From assembly GCA_002365855.1 (NCBI GenBank), contig DFAP01000094.1:3825-67824 (forward strand): a DNA stretch of 64,000 nt, read 5' to 3'. The notes below the pieces were generated by a model that saw only the letters and a program-made list of their open reading frames with translations, was not told the DNA's origin and did not search any database. This DNA is from Pelotomaculum sp. UBA3103 (GTDB lineage Bacteria; Bacillota; Desulfotomaculia; Desulfotomaculales; Pelotomaculaceae). Below, piece after piece: positions 23,511 to 32,153 of this stretch (the stretch's first letter is position 1; every line of letters begins with the position of its first letter). Position numbers and translations under genes: made by a program.

Positions 23511-25265
23511 TTAAAATAACGTTCCCTCGGAATCGTCGTCCAGTATAATTTCTTCACCGCCAAAGCGTTTCTTCACATCAACCACCGGGGCTCTGGCAGC
23601 CCGGTCTTTTTCAGGCAGGTTAATCCTGCCCTGGTAAGATGTGAACGCCACCTGCCATTTCCCATCAAAAAACTTGCCCATTAACTCTTCCAGGTATTTT
23701 TTATGATCTGGCCGCCCGGCCATTTCCCTGGCAAGGGCTTCCTCTTCGGGAAAGCCTATCACAAGGCCCCTGCCTCTCAATGTGAGCGGAAAAGCTTTTG
23801 TATAGTTATGGTATAGGGGCAGGCGCTCCTTCCGTAAAACATTAATTATCTCACTCCAGGCCCCTTTGACCTGTTCAAGTGTAACCTCACCTGCAGAGTC
23901 AGACGCCGGATCTTTTATGCCCTGTTCCTGGCGCTGCGGCCGTTCCACAGGAGTGTCCCGGGCCACCCCGGATCCAGCAGGCTTGTTCTTCGCCACAGAG
24001 GGGCCGGCCGCTTGAGCGGGGCTGACCGGGGCTTTAGCAGGCCTGGACTTTTCCCAAAGTGGTTTATTCTCTCCGGGCTGTGCCTCCCTGGTGACCATGG
24101 TCTTCCCTTTCAAACCTGTATGCGATTTAAGTTTTTCCTCCACGGCTTCAAGCCTGGAGTACAGTGCCGTCATATCGCCCCGGACTTCGGCGCGGCAGGC
24201 CTTGACCAGGGCAAGCTCAAGGATGACACCAGGCATGGTGCTCCATTTCATATCCTGCTCCGCAGCAGCAATTAATTCCACCACACGCAGCAGCCCGTCC
24301 TTTGAGAACTCCGCCGCCAGGTTCGCCATCTGGGCGGGGTCGTCCCACACCTCGGCCGCAGAAGCGCCGGGAGCGAGTTTATCCAGTAGGAGCGCTCTCA
24401 GGTAACCTGCCATTTCCCTGGCAAACAGCCGCAGGTCTTTGCCCTCCTTGGTCAATTCGGCCACCAGGGTCAGGGCCGGGCCCGCCGAGGCGGCGGCCAA
24501 ATATCCGGCCATCCGGCTCAAGGCGTCCACGCGCACTGTCCCCAGTATATTATGAACGTCCCCGGCCGTTACTTTCATCCCCCCGAAGGAGGCTGCCTGG
24601 TCCAAAATGCTCAGGGCGTCCCGCAGGCCTCCCTCGGCTGCCCTGGCGATCAGTCTTAGCGCTTCCTCCTCCGCTTCCAGCTTGGCCCCGGCGATTACTT
24701 CTTTGAGCCTCTGGATGATGTCACTGGGAACGATGCGTCTGAAATCAAACCGCTGGCAGCGGGAAAGTATCGTTAGTGGTATTTTATGCGGCTCAGTAGT
24801 AGCCAGGATCAACATGGCCTGCCGGGGAGGTTCCTCCAGCGTCTTCAGCAGCGCGTTAAAGGCCTCATGTGTGAGCATATGGACTTCGTCGATGATATAT
24901 ATCCTAAAATTCCCTGCCGCTGGGGCAAACTTGATTTTTTCCCTCAGGTCCCTGATCTCGTCAATACCCCGGTTCGAGGCGGCATCTACCTCAATGACGT
25001 CGACGGAAAGTCCCTCGTTGATGGCTGTACAGGAACTGCACCGGTTGCAGGGCTCGGCCCCTTCACGATCAGGGCAGTTCAGCGCTTTTGTGAAGACCTT
25101 CGCGGTAGTGGTTTTGCCTGTGCCCCGGGTGCCGCAAAAAAGGTAGGCATGACCGACCCGGCCGGACTCAACCGCATTTTTCAATGTCCTGGTAATGTGT
25201 TCCTGCCCGATGATCTCCCCAAATGTTCTGGGACGCCATTCCCTGTACAAAGCCTGGTAAGCCAT
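23511..25265 (-). CDS. dnaX: DNA polymerase III subunit gamma/tau
   Basis: 584 aa clamp-loader ATPase. P-loop CGTRGTGKTTTAKVF (about 43-57), zinc module CPDREGAEPCNRCSSC, Walker B IIDEVHML, sensor LATTEPHKIPLTILSRCQ. The region from about 390 to 460 is a charged linker rich in Pro/Ala/Lys, followed by a tau C-terminal domain that contacts polymerase. I saw no AAAAAAG-type slippery site that would make a separate gamma. It heads the dnaX-ybaB-recR-bofA operon. Confidence 0.96.
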   Translation of the reverse strand: MAYQALYREWRPRTFGEIIGQEHITRTLKNAVESGRVGHAYLFCGTRGTGKTTTAKVFTKALNCPDREGAEPCNRCSSCTAINEGLSVDVIEVDAASNRGIDEIRDLREKIKFAPAAGNFRIYIIDEVHMLTHEAFNALLKTLEEPPRQAMLILATTEPHKIPLTILSRCQRFDFRRIVPSDIIQRLKEVIAGAKLEAEEEALRLIARAAEGGLRDALSILDQAASFGGMKVTAGDVHNILGTVRVDALSRMAGYLAAASAGPALTLVAELTKEGKDLRLFAREMAGYLRALLLDKLAPGASAAEVWDDPAQMANLAAEFSKDGLLRVVELIAAAEQDMKWSTMPGVILELALVKACRAEVRGDMTALYSRLEAVEEKLKSHTGLKGKTMVTREAQPGENKPLWEKSRPAKAPVSPAQAAGPSVAKNKPAGSGVARDTPVERPQRQEQGIKDPASDSAGEVTLEQVKGAWSEIINVLRKERLPLYHNYTKAFPLTLRGRGLVIGFPEEEALAREMAGRPDHKKYLEELMGKFFDGKWQVAFTSYQGRINLPEKDRAARAPVVDVKKRFGGEEIILDDDSEGTLF

Positions 25266-25362
25266 TATGCAAATCCCTTTCTTAGCTCATCTTTTATTGT
25301 GCCTTTATATTTCGTCACATAAACTGTATTTCCTGTTTTTCTGATGGCGTATTATGGTAACA

Positions 25363-25397
25363 AAAGACCGCCTCGCGTAATCTTGGAGGCGGTCTTT
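25363..25397 (-). terminator. Terminator after the SRP RNA gene
   Basis: AAAGACCGCCTC (25363-25374) pairs with GAGGCGGTCTTT (25386-25397). On the minus strand it ends in TCTTTTGTT, directly after the SRP RNA 3' end. Confidence 0.85.
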
Positions 25398-25410
25398 AGT
25401 AACAATAAAG

Positions 25411-25678
25411 GCCGTGCACCTGCCTTCGAATATTAACTTCCGGGCGGTAAACCCGCAGGTAGCTCAGACCAGGCACCCTCGCGGCACCCGGAGGATTTCC
25501 CTTAGTGCTGCTTCCGTCAGGACCTGACACGGTTCAGGAAGCTCCGTCGCACGAGACCCAATCGTCAACACCCCTTACGGATGCCGGACCCCACAAGCTA
25601 AACCCTCGGGCGGGAATTCAACCCCGCTGCAGCGGTTTGCGGGTACAGGGCACCGCTACCTCCCCGTCTAGCACGGCC
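25411..25678 (-). ncRNA. ffs: Signal recognition particle RNA, large Firmicute type
   Basis: About 268 nt. The 5' end begins GCCGTGCTAGACGGGGAGG and the 3' end is GGTGCACGGC, which pair to close the molecule. The helix 8 domain has the hallmark TGTCAGGTCCTGACGGAAGC and AGCAGCACTAAG. A large RNA with the Alu domain is usual in Bacillus and Clostridia. It binds Ffh and directs co-translational export. The end points are estimated to within a few bases. Gene order dnaX - ffs - tRNA-Ser is a common Firmicute arrangement. Confidence 0.92.
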
Positions 25679-25704
25679 AAAACTTTTAATTGAGAGTAAT
25701 ATAC

Positions 25705-25794
25705 TGGCGGAGAGAGTGGGATTCGAACCCACGAGACAGTTACCCGTCCACACGCTCTCCAGGCGTGCGCCTTCATCCACTCGGCCATCTCTCC
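25705..25794 (-). tRNA. tRNA-Ser (anticodon GGA)
   Basis: The 5' acceptor GGAGAGA pairs with TCTCTCC, followed by G73 and an encoded CCA. The anticodon arm is CACGC-CTGGAGA-GCGTG, giving anticodon GGA. A long variable arm (GTGGACGGGTAACTGTCTC region) and the T arm GTGGGTTCGAATCCCAC are typical of class II serine tRNA. Confidence 0.96.
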
Positions 25795-25929
25795 GTGCAC
25801 TACGTAAAGAACATTATACCTTTATTTTAGCTTATCTGCAAGTAAATTTACGCGCCGCAGGCATGGGTTTTTTTACCACATGCGCAGCATACCGGGGCTG
25901 CCGGCATTGCCCACCGCTCTGTAATTACA

Positions 25930-26073
25930 TTAGTTCTCTATTATCAACAGTTTAACATAATAATCACGTTTATTCACCAGCCTGCATACCACTTCGACAG
26001 GATTCCCCGGGTGGACTCCTGCGGTAAAAATTAAAGCTCCACGACTATTAACGTGGAACCCGGCAGGATGCTG
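25930..26073 (-). other. Open frame without a start codon, possible gene remnant
   Basis: The gap 25795-26123 has no complete gene. A 47-codon frame (25930-26073) has protein-like composition (RGALIFTAGVHPGNPVEVV, ending YYVKLLIIEN) but no usable start, and it follows a second short frame after a stop. It may be a decayed gene end. Confidence 0.3.
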
Positions 26074-26123
26074 TCACCATATTTGTATAAACTAACTGTG
26101 GCTTTTTGCCGCACCGTGTAAAC

Positions 26124-27104
26124 TTACTGCCCACCTTCAAAAAGATTGGCATAATCGCCGTATCCTTCTTCTTCTAAATTTTCCTTAGGGATGAAGCGTA
26201 AGGCAGCGGAATTGATACAGTAGCGCAGCCCGGCAGGGGTAGGCCCATCCTTAAAAACATGTCCCAGGTGCGAGTCCGCTCTGCTGCTGCGCACCTCTGT
26301 GCGGTATATAAAGTGGCTCAGATCCTTTTTCTCTGTAACAACCTCCGCCCTTATTGGCCTGGTAAAGCTCGGCCAGCCGCTTCCCGAATCAAACTTATCT
26401 TTGGAACTGAACAGCGGTTCACCGGTCACGACATCAACGTAAATACCTTCACGCTTATTATCCCAGTATTCATTATTAAAAGGAGGCTCGGTGGCACTGT
26501 TTTGCGTCACCTCATACTGCACCCTGGTCAGTGTCTCCTTCAAGCGCTCTGCTTTTTTCTCTTCCGCCCAGTTTTTTTCGATATAAGCGTCCCGGCCTGA
26601 ACCTCTGCGATACCTTTCATACTGCAGCGGGTTCTTTTTGTGGTAACCCTGGTGGTACTCTTCCGCAGGATAAAACCTGGATGCCGGCAAAATCCCCGTT
26701 GTAACGGGCCGGTTGAAGCGGCCGCTTTCATCCACTGCGTTTCTGGACATTAACGCCTTCTCTTTTTGTGTTTCATTATGGTAAAAAATAGCTGTCTGGT
26801 AGGGTTGTCCGCGGTCATAAAACTGGCCGCCAGCGTCAGTTGGATCAATTTGCCTCCAGTATTGATCGAGAAGCTTTTCATACGTTGTAAACGCCGGATC
26901 ATAGGTGACCTGTACCGCCTCATAATGACCAGTCGCCTGGGAGCAAACTTTTTCATAAGTGGGGTTTTCAACATGTCCCCCGGTGTAGCCGGAAACGACA
27001 CTGACAACCCCTTCCATTTTTTCAAATGGCGCTACCATGCACCAGAAACACCCTCCGGCGAAGGTCGCAAGCTCATAGCGATCATCCCCTGCGATATCCG
27101 CCAT
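26124..27104 (-). CDS. msrAB: Bifunctional peptide-methionine sulfoxide reductase MsrA-MsrB
   Basis: 326 aa from ATG 27104 (an in-frame GTG at 27113 sits too close to its ribosome site). The N-terminal MsrA domain has catalytic C19 in AGGCFWCM and [16 protein letters not shown]. The C-terminal MsrB domain has SGSGWPSF and the catalytic Cys296 in [11 protein letters not shown]. The MsrB zinc CxxC pairs are not evident, as in many fusion forms. It reduces both S- and R-methionine sulfoxide in proteins, giving oxidative-stress repair that suits an anaerobe exposed to air. No signal peptide, so cytoplasmic. Confidence 0.95.
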   Translation of the reverse strand: MADIAGDDRYELATFAGGCFWCMVAPFEKMEGVVSVVSGYTGGHVENPTYEKVCSQATGHYEAVQVTYDPAFTTYEKLLDQYWRQIDPTDAGGQFYDRGQPYQTAIFYHNETQKEKALMSRNAVDESGRFNRPVTTGILPASRFYPAEEYHQGYHKKNPLQYERYRRGSGRDAYIEKNWAEEKKAERLKETLTRVQYEVTQNSATEPPFNNEYWDNKREGIYVDVVTGEPLFSSKDKFDSGSGWPSFTRPIRAEVVTEKKDLSHFIYRTEVRSSRADSHLGHVFKDGPTPAGLRYCINSAALRFIPKENLEEEGYGDYANLFEGGQ

Positions 27105-27247
27105 GCCTTTCACCTGCCCTTGAGAGAATGGTCGTTAGTTTTATCCGCACGAAATTATTGTTCCCCAAAATCGATTTCTATTCTTATCTTGATTCCAGGC
27201 ATAAACGAAGCGGCGCCGCCTGGTGATTCTGTTATGTTTTAGCGATA

Positions 27248-27529
27248 CTACCGCCTTAACAGGCACAGGTACCTGTAATAAACGTACACAAAGGCCGCGT
27301 AGAGAGGTATGGACAGCAGGTACTTGCTTTTGGAAGGTATCCACGGGACAGTAAAAAATACCACCCCTAAAACAGTTACCGCCAGCGCCATCAAGCCCCA
27401 TTTGGTTTTTTCTGACTTATTAATAGCTTTCTCATTTGTTTTGCTTACGATTATGATTTCCGGCTTTCTCTTTGTCTTATCCTTTATGATATCCGGCTTT
27501 CTCTTTGTCTTATCCTTTTTTTTGCTCAC
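27248..27529 (-). CDS. Small membrane protein with lysine-rich repeated N-terminus
   Basis: 93 aa from GTG 27529 (GGAGAGGG about 8 bases upstream). The first 30 residues hold a tandem duplication of KDKTKRKPDII/KDKTKRKPEII, also visible in the DNA. Two transmembrane segments follow (about 46-63 and 70-86). The charged head should face the cytoplasm. No family recognised. It sits alone upstream of msrAB on the same strand. Confidence 0.5.
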   Translation of the reverse strand: MSKKKDKTKRKPDIIKDKTKRKPEIIIVSKTNEKAINKSEKTKWGLMALAVTVLGVVFFTVPWIPSKSKYLLSIPLYAAFVYVYYRYLCLLRR

Positions 27530-27715
27530 GAGTGTTCCCTCTCCATACGTTCCGATTTTCTATTGCCTGCGCCAGATGTTTTATTTCCCGCAAGCCATGC
27601 GTTTTCCTGCAAATCTTGTTTGAAATGAGCCTCTAATCATGACTAAGGGGGCTATCGCTTTGATCAGCGCCAGCCCCCTCAATAACTAATAACTTTGTTA
27701 CCCGGTACCCTTAAG

Positions 27716-29170
27716 TTATTGATATTTGGTATTTCGGTTGTTAAAACGGCTTTTGCCCCTGAACCCGCCAGACCGCTCTGGTCCTTTTTTGCCGCTTCCG
27801 CCTTTATAGTAACCCCTTTTTTCTGTACCTGCGCTTCTAGCCTGCTTTATTCTGAGCGGCCTCTCCTCGGTTAATGTAACAGGGGTTAGGTTGGATTCTT
27901 TGGTCAATATCTTCAGGGCTGCTGAAACAAGGGTAACCGGATCACTTTCTTCAAGTAATCTCTCGGCCAGCGCCTTGTAATTGGCCATATCCCCTGTCTC
28001 AACGGCATTCAGAAGTTTATCCACTGCCAGCCGCTGCTGCCCCTCGAAGGCGTCCCTTGGCGTCGGTACGGGCTTGCGCTCTATTTTCCCCCTGGTCATG
28101 TTTTCAATCACTTTCAGGTGGTGAATCTCCCTTGGTGTAACAAACGTAATAGCCTCGCCTGTTTTCCCGGCGCGGCCGGTACGTCCGACGCGGTGGACAT
28201 AGCCTTCCGGGTCCTGGGGGATGTCAAAGTTATAAATATGGGTCACATCGGTGATATCCAGCCCCCTGGCAGCGACATCAGTAGCGACAAGCAGTTCGAT
28301 GGCGCCATCCTTAAACTGCCGCATTACCAGGTCCCGCTTAGACTGAGGCATTTCCCCGTGAATCCCTTCGGCTGAATAGCCGCGTTTTTTCAGCGCCTCG
28401 TAAAGTTCGTCCACCCGGCGCCTGGTCCGGCCGAAAACAATAGCCCGTTCAGGTGGCTGGGCATCAAGCACCCGGCAGAAAACATCAAATTTTTGTCTTT
28501 CTTCGACTTGAATGTAGCTTTGCTCGAGGGTTGGGACAGTAACCTGCCTGGACTCGATTCTGATTACCTCCGGGTTTCTCATGAACCGCAGGGCCAGTGA
28601 TTGGATCGTCCGGGGCATTGTAGCGGAAAAAAGCAAGGTCTGGCGCTCCCCAGGGATCTCCTTCAGGATGGTTTCAATATCCTCGATAAAGCCCATGTTC
28701 AGCATCTCGTCCGCTTCGTCCAAAACCACCATCGTGACCTGGCCCAGGCGGATTGTTCTTCGCCTCATGTGGTCCATGAAACGGCCCGGCGTCCCCACAA
28801 TAATGTGAGGTCTGCTTTTAAGCGCCCTGATCTGACGGCCGATCTCCTGCCCGCCGTAAACCGGCAGCGCCAGGATACCCTTATACTGCCCGATCTTGTT
28901 CAATTCCTCAGCCACCTGGACGGCCAGTTCACGGGTGGGTGTAAGGACAACCCCCTGGATCTGATCCCGCTCAACTTTCAAAAACTCAACCAATGGTATG
29001 CCAAAGGCCGCTGTCTTTCCGGTCCCGGTGTGGGCCTGCCCGATAAGGTCCCTGCCTTCTAAGCCCACAGGAATAGCCTGCACTTGTATGGGAGTCGCTT
29101 CTTCAAAGCCCATAGTATTGAGCGCCCGGATAACAGGTTCGGTTAAACCAAATTCATTAAATGCTGTCAT
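27716..29170 (-). CDS. deaD: DEAD-box ATP-dependent RNA helicase, CshA/DeaD type
   Basis: 484 aa from ATG 29170; the longer open frame to 29296 lacks a ribosome site. All motifs are present: Q motif TPIQVQAIP, AHTGTGKT, PTRELAVQ, LDEADEML, FSATMP, ATDVAARGLD and YVHRVGRTGRAGKTG. After the helicase core comes a short domain and a Gly/Arg/Lys-rich tail (GGSGKKGPERSGGFRG) of the RNA-binding sort. It likely acts in RNA decay or cold-stress ribosome work. A hairpin with AGGGGGCT arms at 27645-27683 lies downstream but has no T-run. Confidence 0.93.
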   Translation of the reverse strand: MTAFNEFGLTEPVIRALNTMGFEEATPIQVQAIPVGLEGRDLIGQAHTGTGKTAAFGIPLVEFLKVERDQIQGVVLTPTRELAVQVAEELNKIGQYKGILALPVYGGQEIGRQIRALKSRPHIIVGTPGRFMDHMRRRTIRLGQVTMVVLDEADEMLNMGFIEDIETILKEIPGERQTLLFSATMPRTIQSLALRFMRNPEVIRIESRQVTVPTLEQSYIQVEERQKFDVFCRVLDAQPPERAIVFGRTRRRVDELYEALKKRGYSAEGIHGEMPQSKRDLVMRQFKDGAIELLVATDVAARGLDITDVTHIYNFDIPQDPEGYVHRVGRTGRAGKTGEAITFVTPREIHHLKVIENMTRGKIERKPVPTPRDAFEGQQRLAVDKLLNAVETGDMANYKALAERLLEESDPVTLVSAALKILTKESNLTPVTLTEERPLRIKQARSAGTEKRGYYKGGSGKKGPERSGGFRGKSRFNNRNTKYQ

Positions 29171-29308
29171 CTTTTCTTTTACTCTACCTCTCTTTTTTAG
29201 CTGTACATCTATATGATAACCAGGATCAACGAAAAAAAGCACCGCATGGGAAATAACAGGGGCTGGGCCTGGTTTAACTATAATCTTTACCAACACTGTA
29301 AAAAAAAT

Positions 29309-30226
29309 TTACCGGTAATGCCGGTTTAGCTCGGAGGCATACCGGGCCCCCACTGAGGAGGCATTTACTGCCAGCCACTCACTCAGTCGTGTCTTCCCCG
29401 TGGGAGGACCGGCTGAAACCAAAAGGCCCGCCATTAAGCCATCGACTTCTTCCCGGGTTAATACCACATCCCTGACAACGGCGCTGACCAACCTGGCTAG
29501 GAAAAGCGCCAGGCCCGGACTCAAATGCAATATCCTGGCCCTGCTGCCCACCTTTTCACGTATCAAATGCACCAAGTCATTAAACGTAAATATTTCCGGA
29601 CCTACGGCATCAATAATCATATTTTTTTCGTTTTCAGCAGCGCGAACAACCAGTTCAGCCATATCTTCAACAAATATGGGCTGCAGTTTGTAATTACCCG
29701 GGCCTGGAACTGTAAACACGGGGAACCGCCTGAGCAGCCAGGCAATATTGTTGATAAGAATATCTTCATTACCGAAAATAACGGTCGGCCTGATAATAGC
29801 ATGAGACATCCTGGAGTTAACAATGACATTTTCCAGAATTCCCTTCCCTTTGAAATAAGGCAGCGGCGAATTCATGGAGGCCTGGGTTATGCTGACATGC
29901 ACAAACCTGTGAACGCCGGCGTCTTCAGCCGCTTTTATAAGTATCTTGGTGTTGGCGACCGCTTTGTCGTAAGTGACCTGCCCGTAAGTAAAACGAACCC
30001 AGTAAGTGTTTATAAATGTGGTCGCTCCCCGCAAGCTCCTGGTTAATTCGGCCGGGTTTTCAAAATTTAACGGAGCAACACCGACACTACTACCAAAAGG
30101 ATGCCGGCGTTTTGGGTGACCGGTAAGGGTCTTGACTTTTTTCCCCCTGTCCAGCAGCAGGCGTGTAATATATTTACCGGTGTAACCAAAAGCCCCGGTT
30201 ATTGCATATAGCTCCTGATTATTCAT
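29309..30226 (-). CDS. NAD(P)-binding NmrA/epimerase-like protein
   Basis: 305 aa from ATG 30226 (GGAGGCG about 7 bases upstream; a GTG at 30241 overlaps that site). The Rossmann signature ITGAFGYTGKYITRLL (about 9-24) and HVSITQAS in the catalytic loop place it in the extended SDR/NmrA group; the usual YxxxK is not clear (the sequence reads LPYFKGKGILE). Similar proteins act as complex I assembly or redox-sensing factors as well as epimerases. It follows the GbsR-type regulator by about 36 bases, so the two probably form one operon and the regulator may control it. Confidence 0.78.
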   Translation of the reverse strand: MNNQELYAITGAFGYTGKYITRLLLDRGKKVKTLTGHPKRRHPFGSSVGVAPLNFENPAELTRSLRGATTFINTYWVRFTYGQVTYDKAVANTKILIKAAEDAGVHRFVHVSITQASMNSPLPYFKGKGILENVIVNSRMSHAIIRPTVIFGNEDILINNIAWLLRRFPVFTVPGPGNYKLQPIFVEDMAELVVRAAENEKNMIIDAVGPEIFTFNDLVHLIREKVGSRARILHLSPGLALFLARLVSAVVRDVVLTREEVDGLMAGLLVSAGPPTGKTRLSEWLAVNASSVGARYASELNRHYR

Positions 30227-30262
30227 AATCGGCGCCTCCACAGGATTAATTCGATGCTTTAT

Positions 30263-30877
30263 TTACCCCTTGGGCATACCATATTCTTTATCCCCCTGCT
30301 TCACAGGGGCGAGCAGTTTGAACATCTCCGCCGCCGCTTTTAGCTGGTCGGAGTTCATAGTTGAAACAACCTCCACCACGCTATCCAGCAGGCGATAAAA
30401 CTCCTGCAGCATATTCAAACGTTCCAGCACTGTATGCCTTTTATTAGACGAATCCGCCTGCTTCGCCAGCTGTACACTTTCCTCCACCAGGAGAAAGGAC
30501 TGGTCAAATTCTGGTTTGTGCCGCAACCCCAACACCGAACGGGTAATTTTATAAAAATCGGTCTCGGGCTCAAAAAACACCCTGCGGTCCCCTTTTTGCC
30601 AGGAACGCCGCACCATTCCCAGCTGCTCCAACTGGCGAATGGCGATGCTGACATTTCCTTTAGTTACTTGCAAGCTTTTTGCGATCTCTTCAAGAGAAAC
30701 CGGTTCTGGGCTAAAATACAGCACAGCGTACATCTCCCCGGCTGTCTTGCCCAGTCCCCAAAAGGAGCTCTGACGCCCAAATGCCTGAATTAAAGCATTA
30801 CGGGATTGCTCCAGATTACCATCCACCCAGGCCACCTCTTTAAAAGATTTAGTACGTTTTAAATGTATTATATCCAA
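30263..30877 (-). CDS. GbsR/MarR family transcriptional regulator
   Basis: 204 aa. The winged helix is EEIAKSLQVTKGNVSIAIRQLEQLGMVRR split across about 62-90, with the wing SWQKGDRRVFFEPE. N- and C-terminal helices resemble the GbsR type. In Bacillus GbsR senses choline and controls glycine-betaine genes; the effector here is unknown. It is the first gene before the NAD-binding protein; autoregulation is likely by analogy. Confidence 0.8.
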   Translation of the reverse strand: MDIIHLKRTKSFKEVAWVDGNLEQSRNALIQAFGRQSSFWGLGKTAGEMYAVLYFSPEPVSLEEIAKSLQVTKGNVSIAIRQLEQLGMVRRSWQKGDRRVFFEPETDFYKITRSVLGLRHKPEFDQSFLLVEESVQLAKQADSSNKRHTVLERLNMLQEFYRLLDSVVEVVSTMNSDQLKAAAEMFKLLAPVKQGDKEYGMPKG

Positions 30878-30930
30878 TAAACATTACTAAAGCAACTTCT
30901 TTTTAGGTTCTAACGATTCAGACCGCTTGA

Positions 30931-31266
30931 TTAACTTCGCCAACCCTGCCAAATCTCGGGATGATAGCCGATCGCAACCTTGTGTCCATCCCTTACAATC
31001 GGAGTTTTGAACAACAGCGGGAAGGCCAGCAGCATCTCCTCCGTGTCGTGGACAATATATTTTAAATTGCGTTTTGTATATTCCTTCCCCTCGGTATCAA
31101 TAAGGTTTTCCAGACCCACCGCCGACTTGACCTTATCCAGTTCACCCTTACTGAGACCTCGCACGGTCAGGTCAATATACTGGTAAGGAATGGCGCGCTC
31201 CTTAAAATACCGTTCTGCTTTCCTGGTATCCTGGCACCTTTTTATACCGAATATCTGGATGTTCAT
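30931..31266 (-). CDS. ArsC/Spx-like thioredoxin-fold protein
   Basis: 111 aa from ATG 31266 (GAGGCGGAAGG upstream, at the ywbE stop). The ArsC fold is marked by MNIQIFGIKRCQDTRKAERYF and the C-terminal TPIVRDGHKVAIGYHPEIW. It has one cysteine in the active loop (KRCQD), unlike the CxxC of Spx, so it resembles the YfgD/monothiol arsenate-reductase group. Activity cannot be assigned. It overlaps the ywbE end and is probably translated with it. Confidence 0.8.
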   Translation of the reverse strand: MNIQIFGIKRCQDTRKAERYFKERAIPYQYIDLTVRGLSKGELDKVKSAVGLENLIDTEGKEYTKRNLKYIVHDTEEMLLAFPLLFKTPIVRDGHKVAIGYHPEIWQGWRS

Positions 31267-31276
31267 CCCTTCCGCC

Positions 31277-31471
31277 TCACTCAATAACTTCCTGAACTCT
31301 GCCCACTATTCCATTTTCCAAACGGACCTTTATCCCACGTTGGTGGACGGCGCTATTGGTAAGAATATCTTTTACTACACCATCAGTTACCTGCCCGGTA
31401 CGCTGATGCTGTTTTTGAACAATTTTAACCCTGCATCCCTGTTTAACATTCTTTCGCTGAGTACCATTCAT
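31277..31471 (-). CDS. ywbE: YwbE family protein
   Basis: 64 aa, matching the small YwbE (DUF2196) family: VKQGCRVKIVQKQHQRTGQ, then TNSAVHQRGIKVRLENGIVGRVQ. It looks like a small beta-barrel with KOW-like character, so RNA binding is possible. Function is not known. Its stop codon lies within the start region of the ArsC-like gene. Confidence 0.8.
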   Translation of the reverse strand: MNGTQRKNVKQGCRVKIVQKQHQRTGQVTDGVVKDILTNSAVHQRGIKVRLENGIVGRVQEVIE

Positions 31472-31540
31472 AGCAATTTTCCTTTTAAAGTATATTTTGG
31501 CAACACTGATATTTATTATATCTCATCCACAGGTGTCTAT

Positions 31541-31571
31541 GTCAAAAAAAAGCGCCTCTTTACAAGACGCC
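31541..31571 (-). terminator. Terminator with conserved downstream box
   Basis: On the minus strand a GCGTCTT/AAGAGGCGC hairpin is followed by eight T residues and then ATAGACACCTGT (plus-strand 31529-31540). The same 12-base box follows a similar hairpin at 38904-38938. It ends the 31609-31896 transcript. Confidence 0.7.
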
Positions 31572-31608
31572 AAATAAACGCCATAGCTTAGGTTTCCGTT
31601 ACCGCAAC

Positions 31609-31896
31609 CTAATGCAGTTTAATATTACTTGTTTTGGTAAAAAGGTGCTCCATACCTGCAGGGATATCTTTACCAGAGCTATCGCCTTCGCAATCACTTC
31701 CTTTATCGTTGATATAAAGGTCAGTTACTATATTAGTAAGGCAGGTTATTTTATCGGTCTGTTTGAGGATTAACGCGAGGTACCTTGCCGCCCATTTATT
31801 ATGATCGCACTCTAACGCCAACTGCGCATAGCCTCTAATTACAGCAATATTCTCATTAAGCTCTAAAAGCATCCATTTAAGTTCATCCTTTTTCAT
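31609..31896 (-). CDS. Stand-alone histidine-kinase dimerisation-like domain lacking the histidine
   Basis: 95 aa. LLELNENIAVIRGYAQLALE aligns with the HisKA box (H-E-L-x-N-P-L-T-V-I-x-G-Y-x-Q-L), but the phospho-accepting His is Leu and Asn-Pro is Glu-Asn. LILKQTDKITCLTNIVTDL matches the second helix of the same domain. There is no ATPase, sensor or membrane part. The last 30 residues are unstructured. It may act as a decoy or partner of sporulation kinases; that is inference. A terminator follows. Confidence 0.6.
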   Translation of the reverse strand: MKKDELKWMLLELNENIAVIRGYAQLALECDHNKWAARYLALILKQTDKITCLTNIVTDLYINDKGSDCEGDSSGKDIPAGMEHLFTKTSNIKLH

Positions 31897-32153
31897 ATCA
31901 CGGCTCGACCTCCCTTGATTTTATATATCTTTAAACGACTTATAAAACAATACCTGATAAGAATTAAGTTTTTATTAGCAAGATCTTTCTTTTTCCTTAA
32001 TTTTTCAGAATATGGATCAACTGGTTGGCAAAGGAAGTGCGGCCTTAAATAAAACCTGCTAATAACCTGTGGCTTATTGCCCGCCAGGGTACTTCTGTGA
32101 AAATACTTTTTGATAGCTTAGCAACATAGGTGCCCGGTACATGATGCGCCCTG

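Noticed and set aside
27645-27683. Terminator after the DEAD-box helicase
   Set aside because: A GC-rich hairpin exists but no T-run follows it on either strand; left as a hairpin only.
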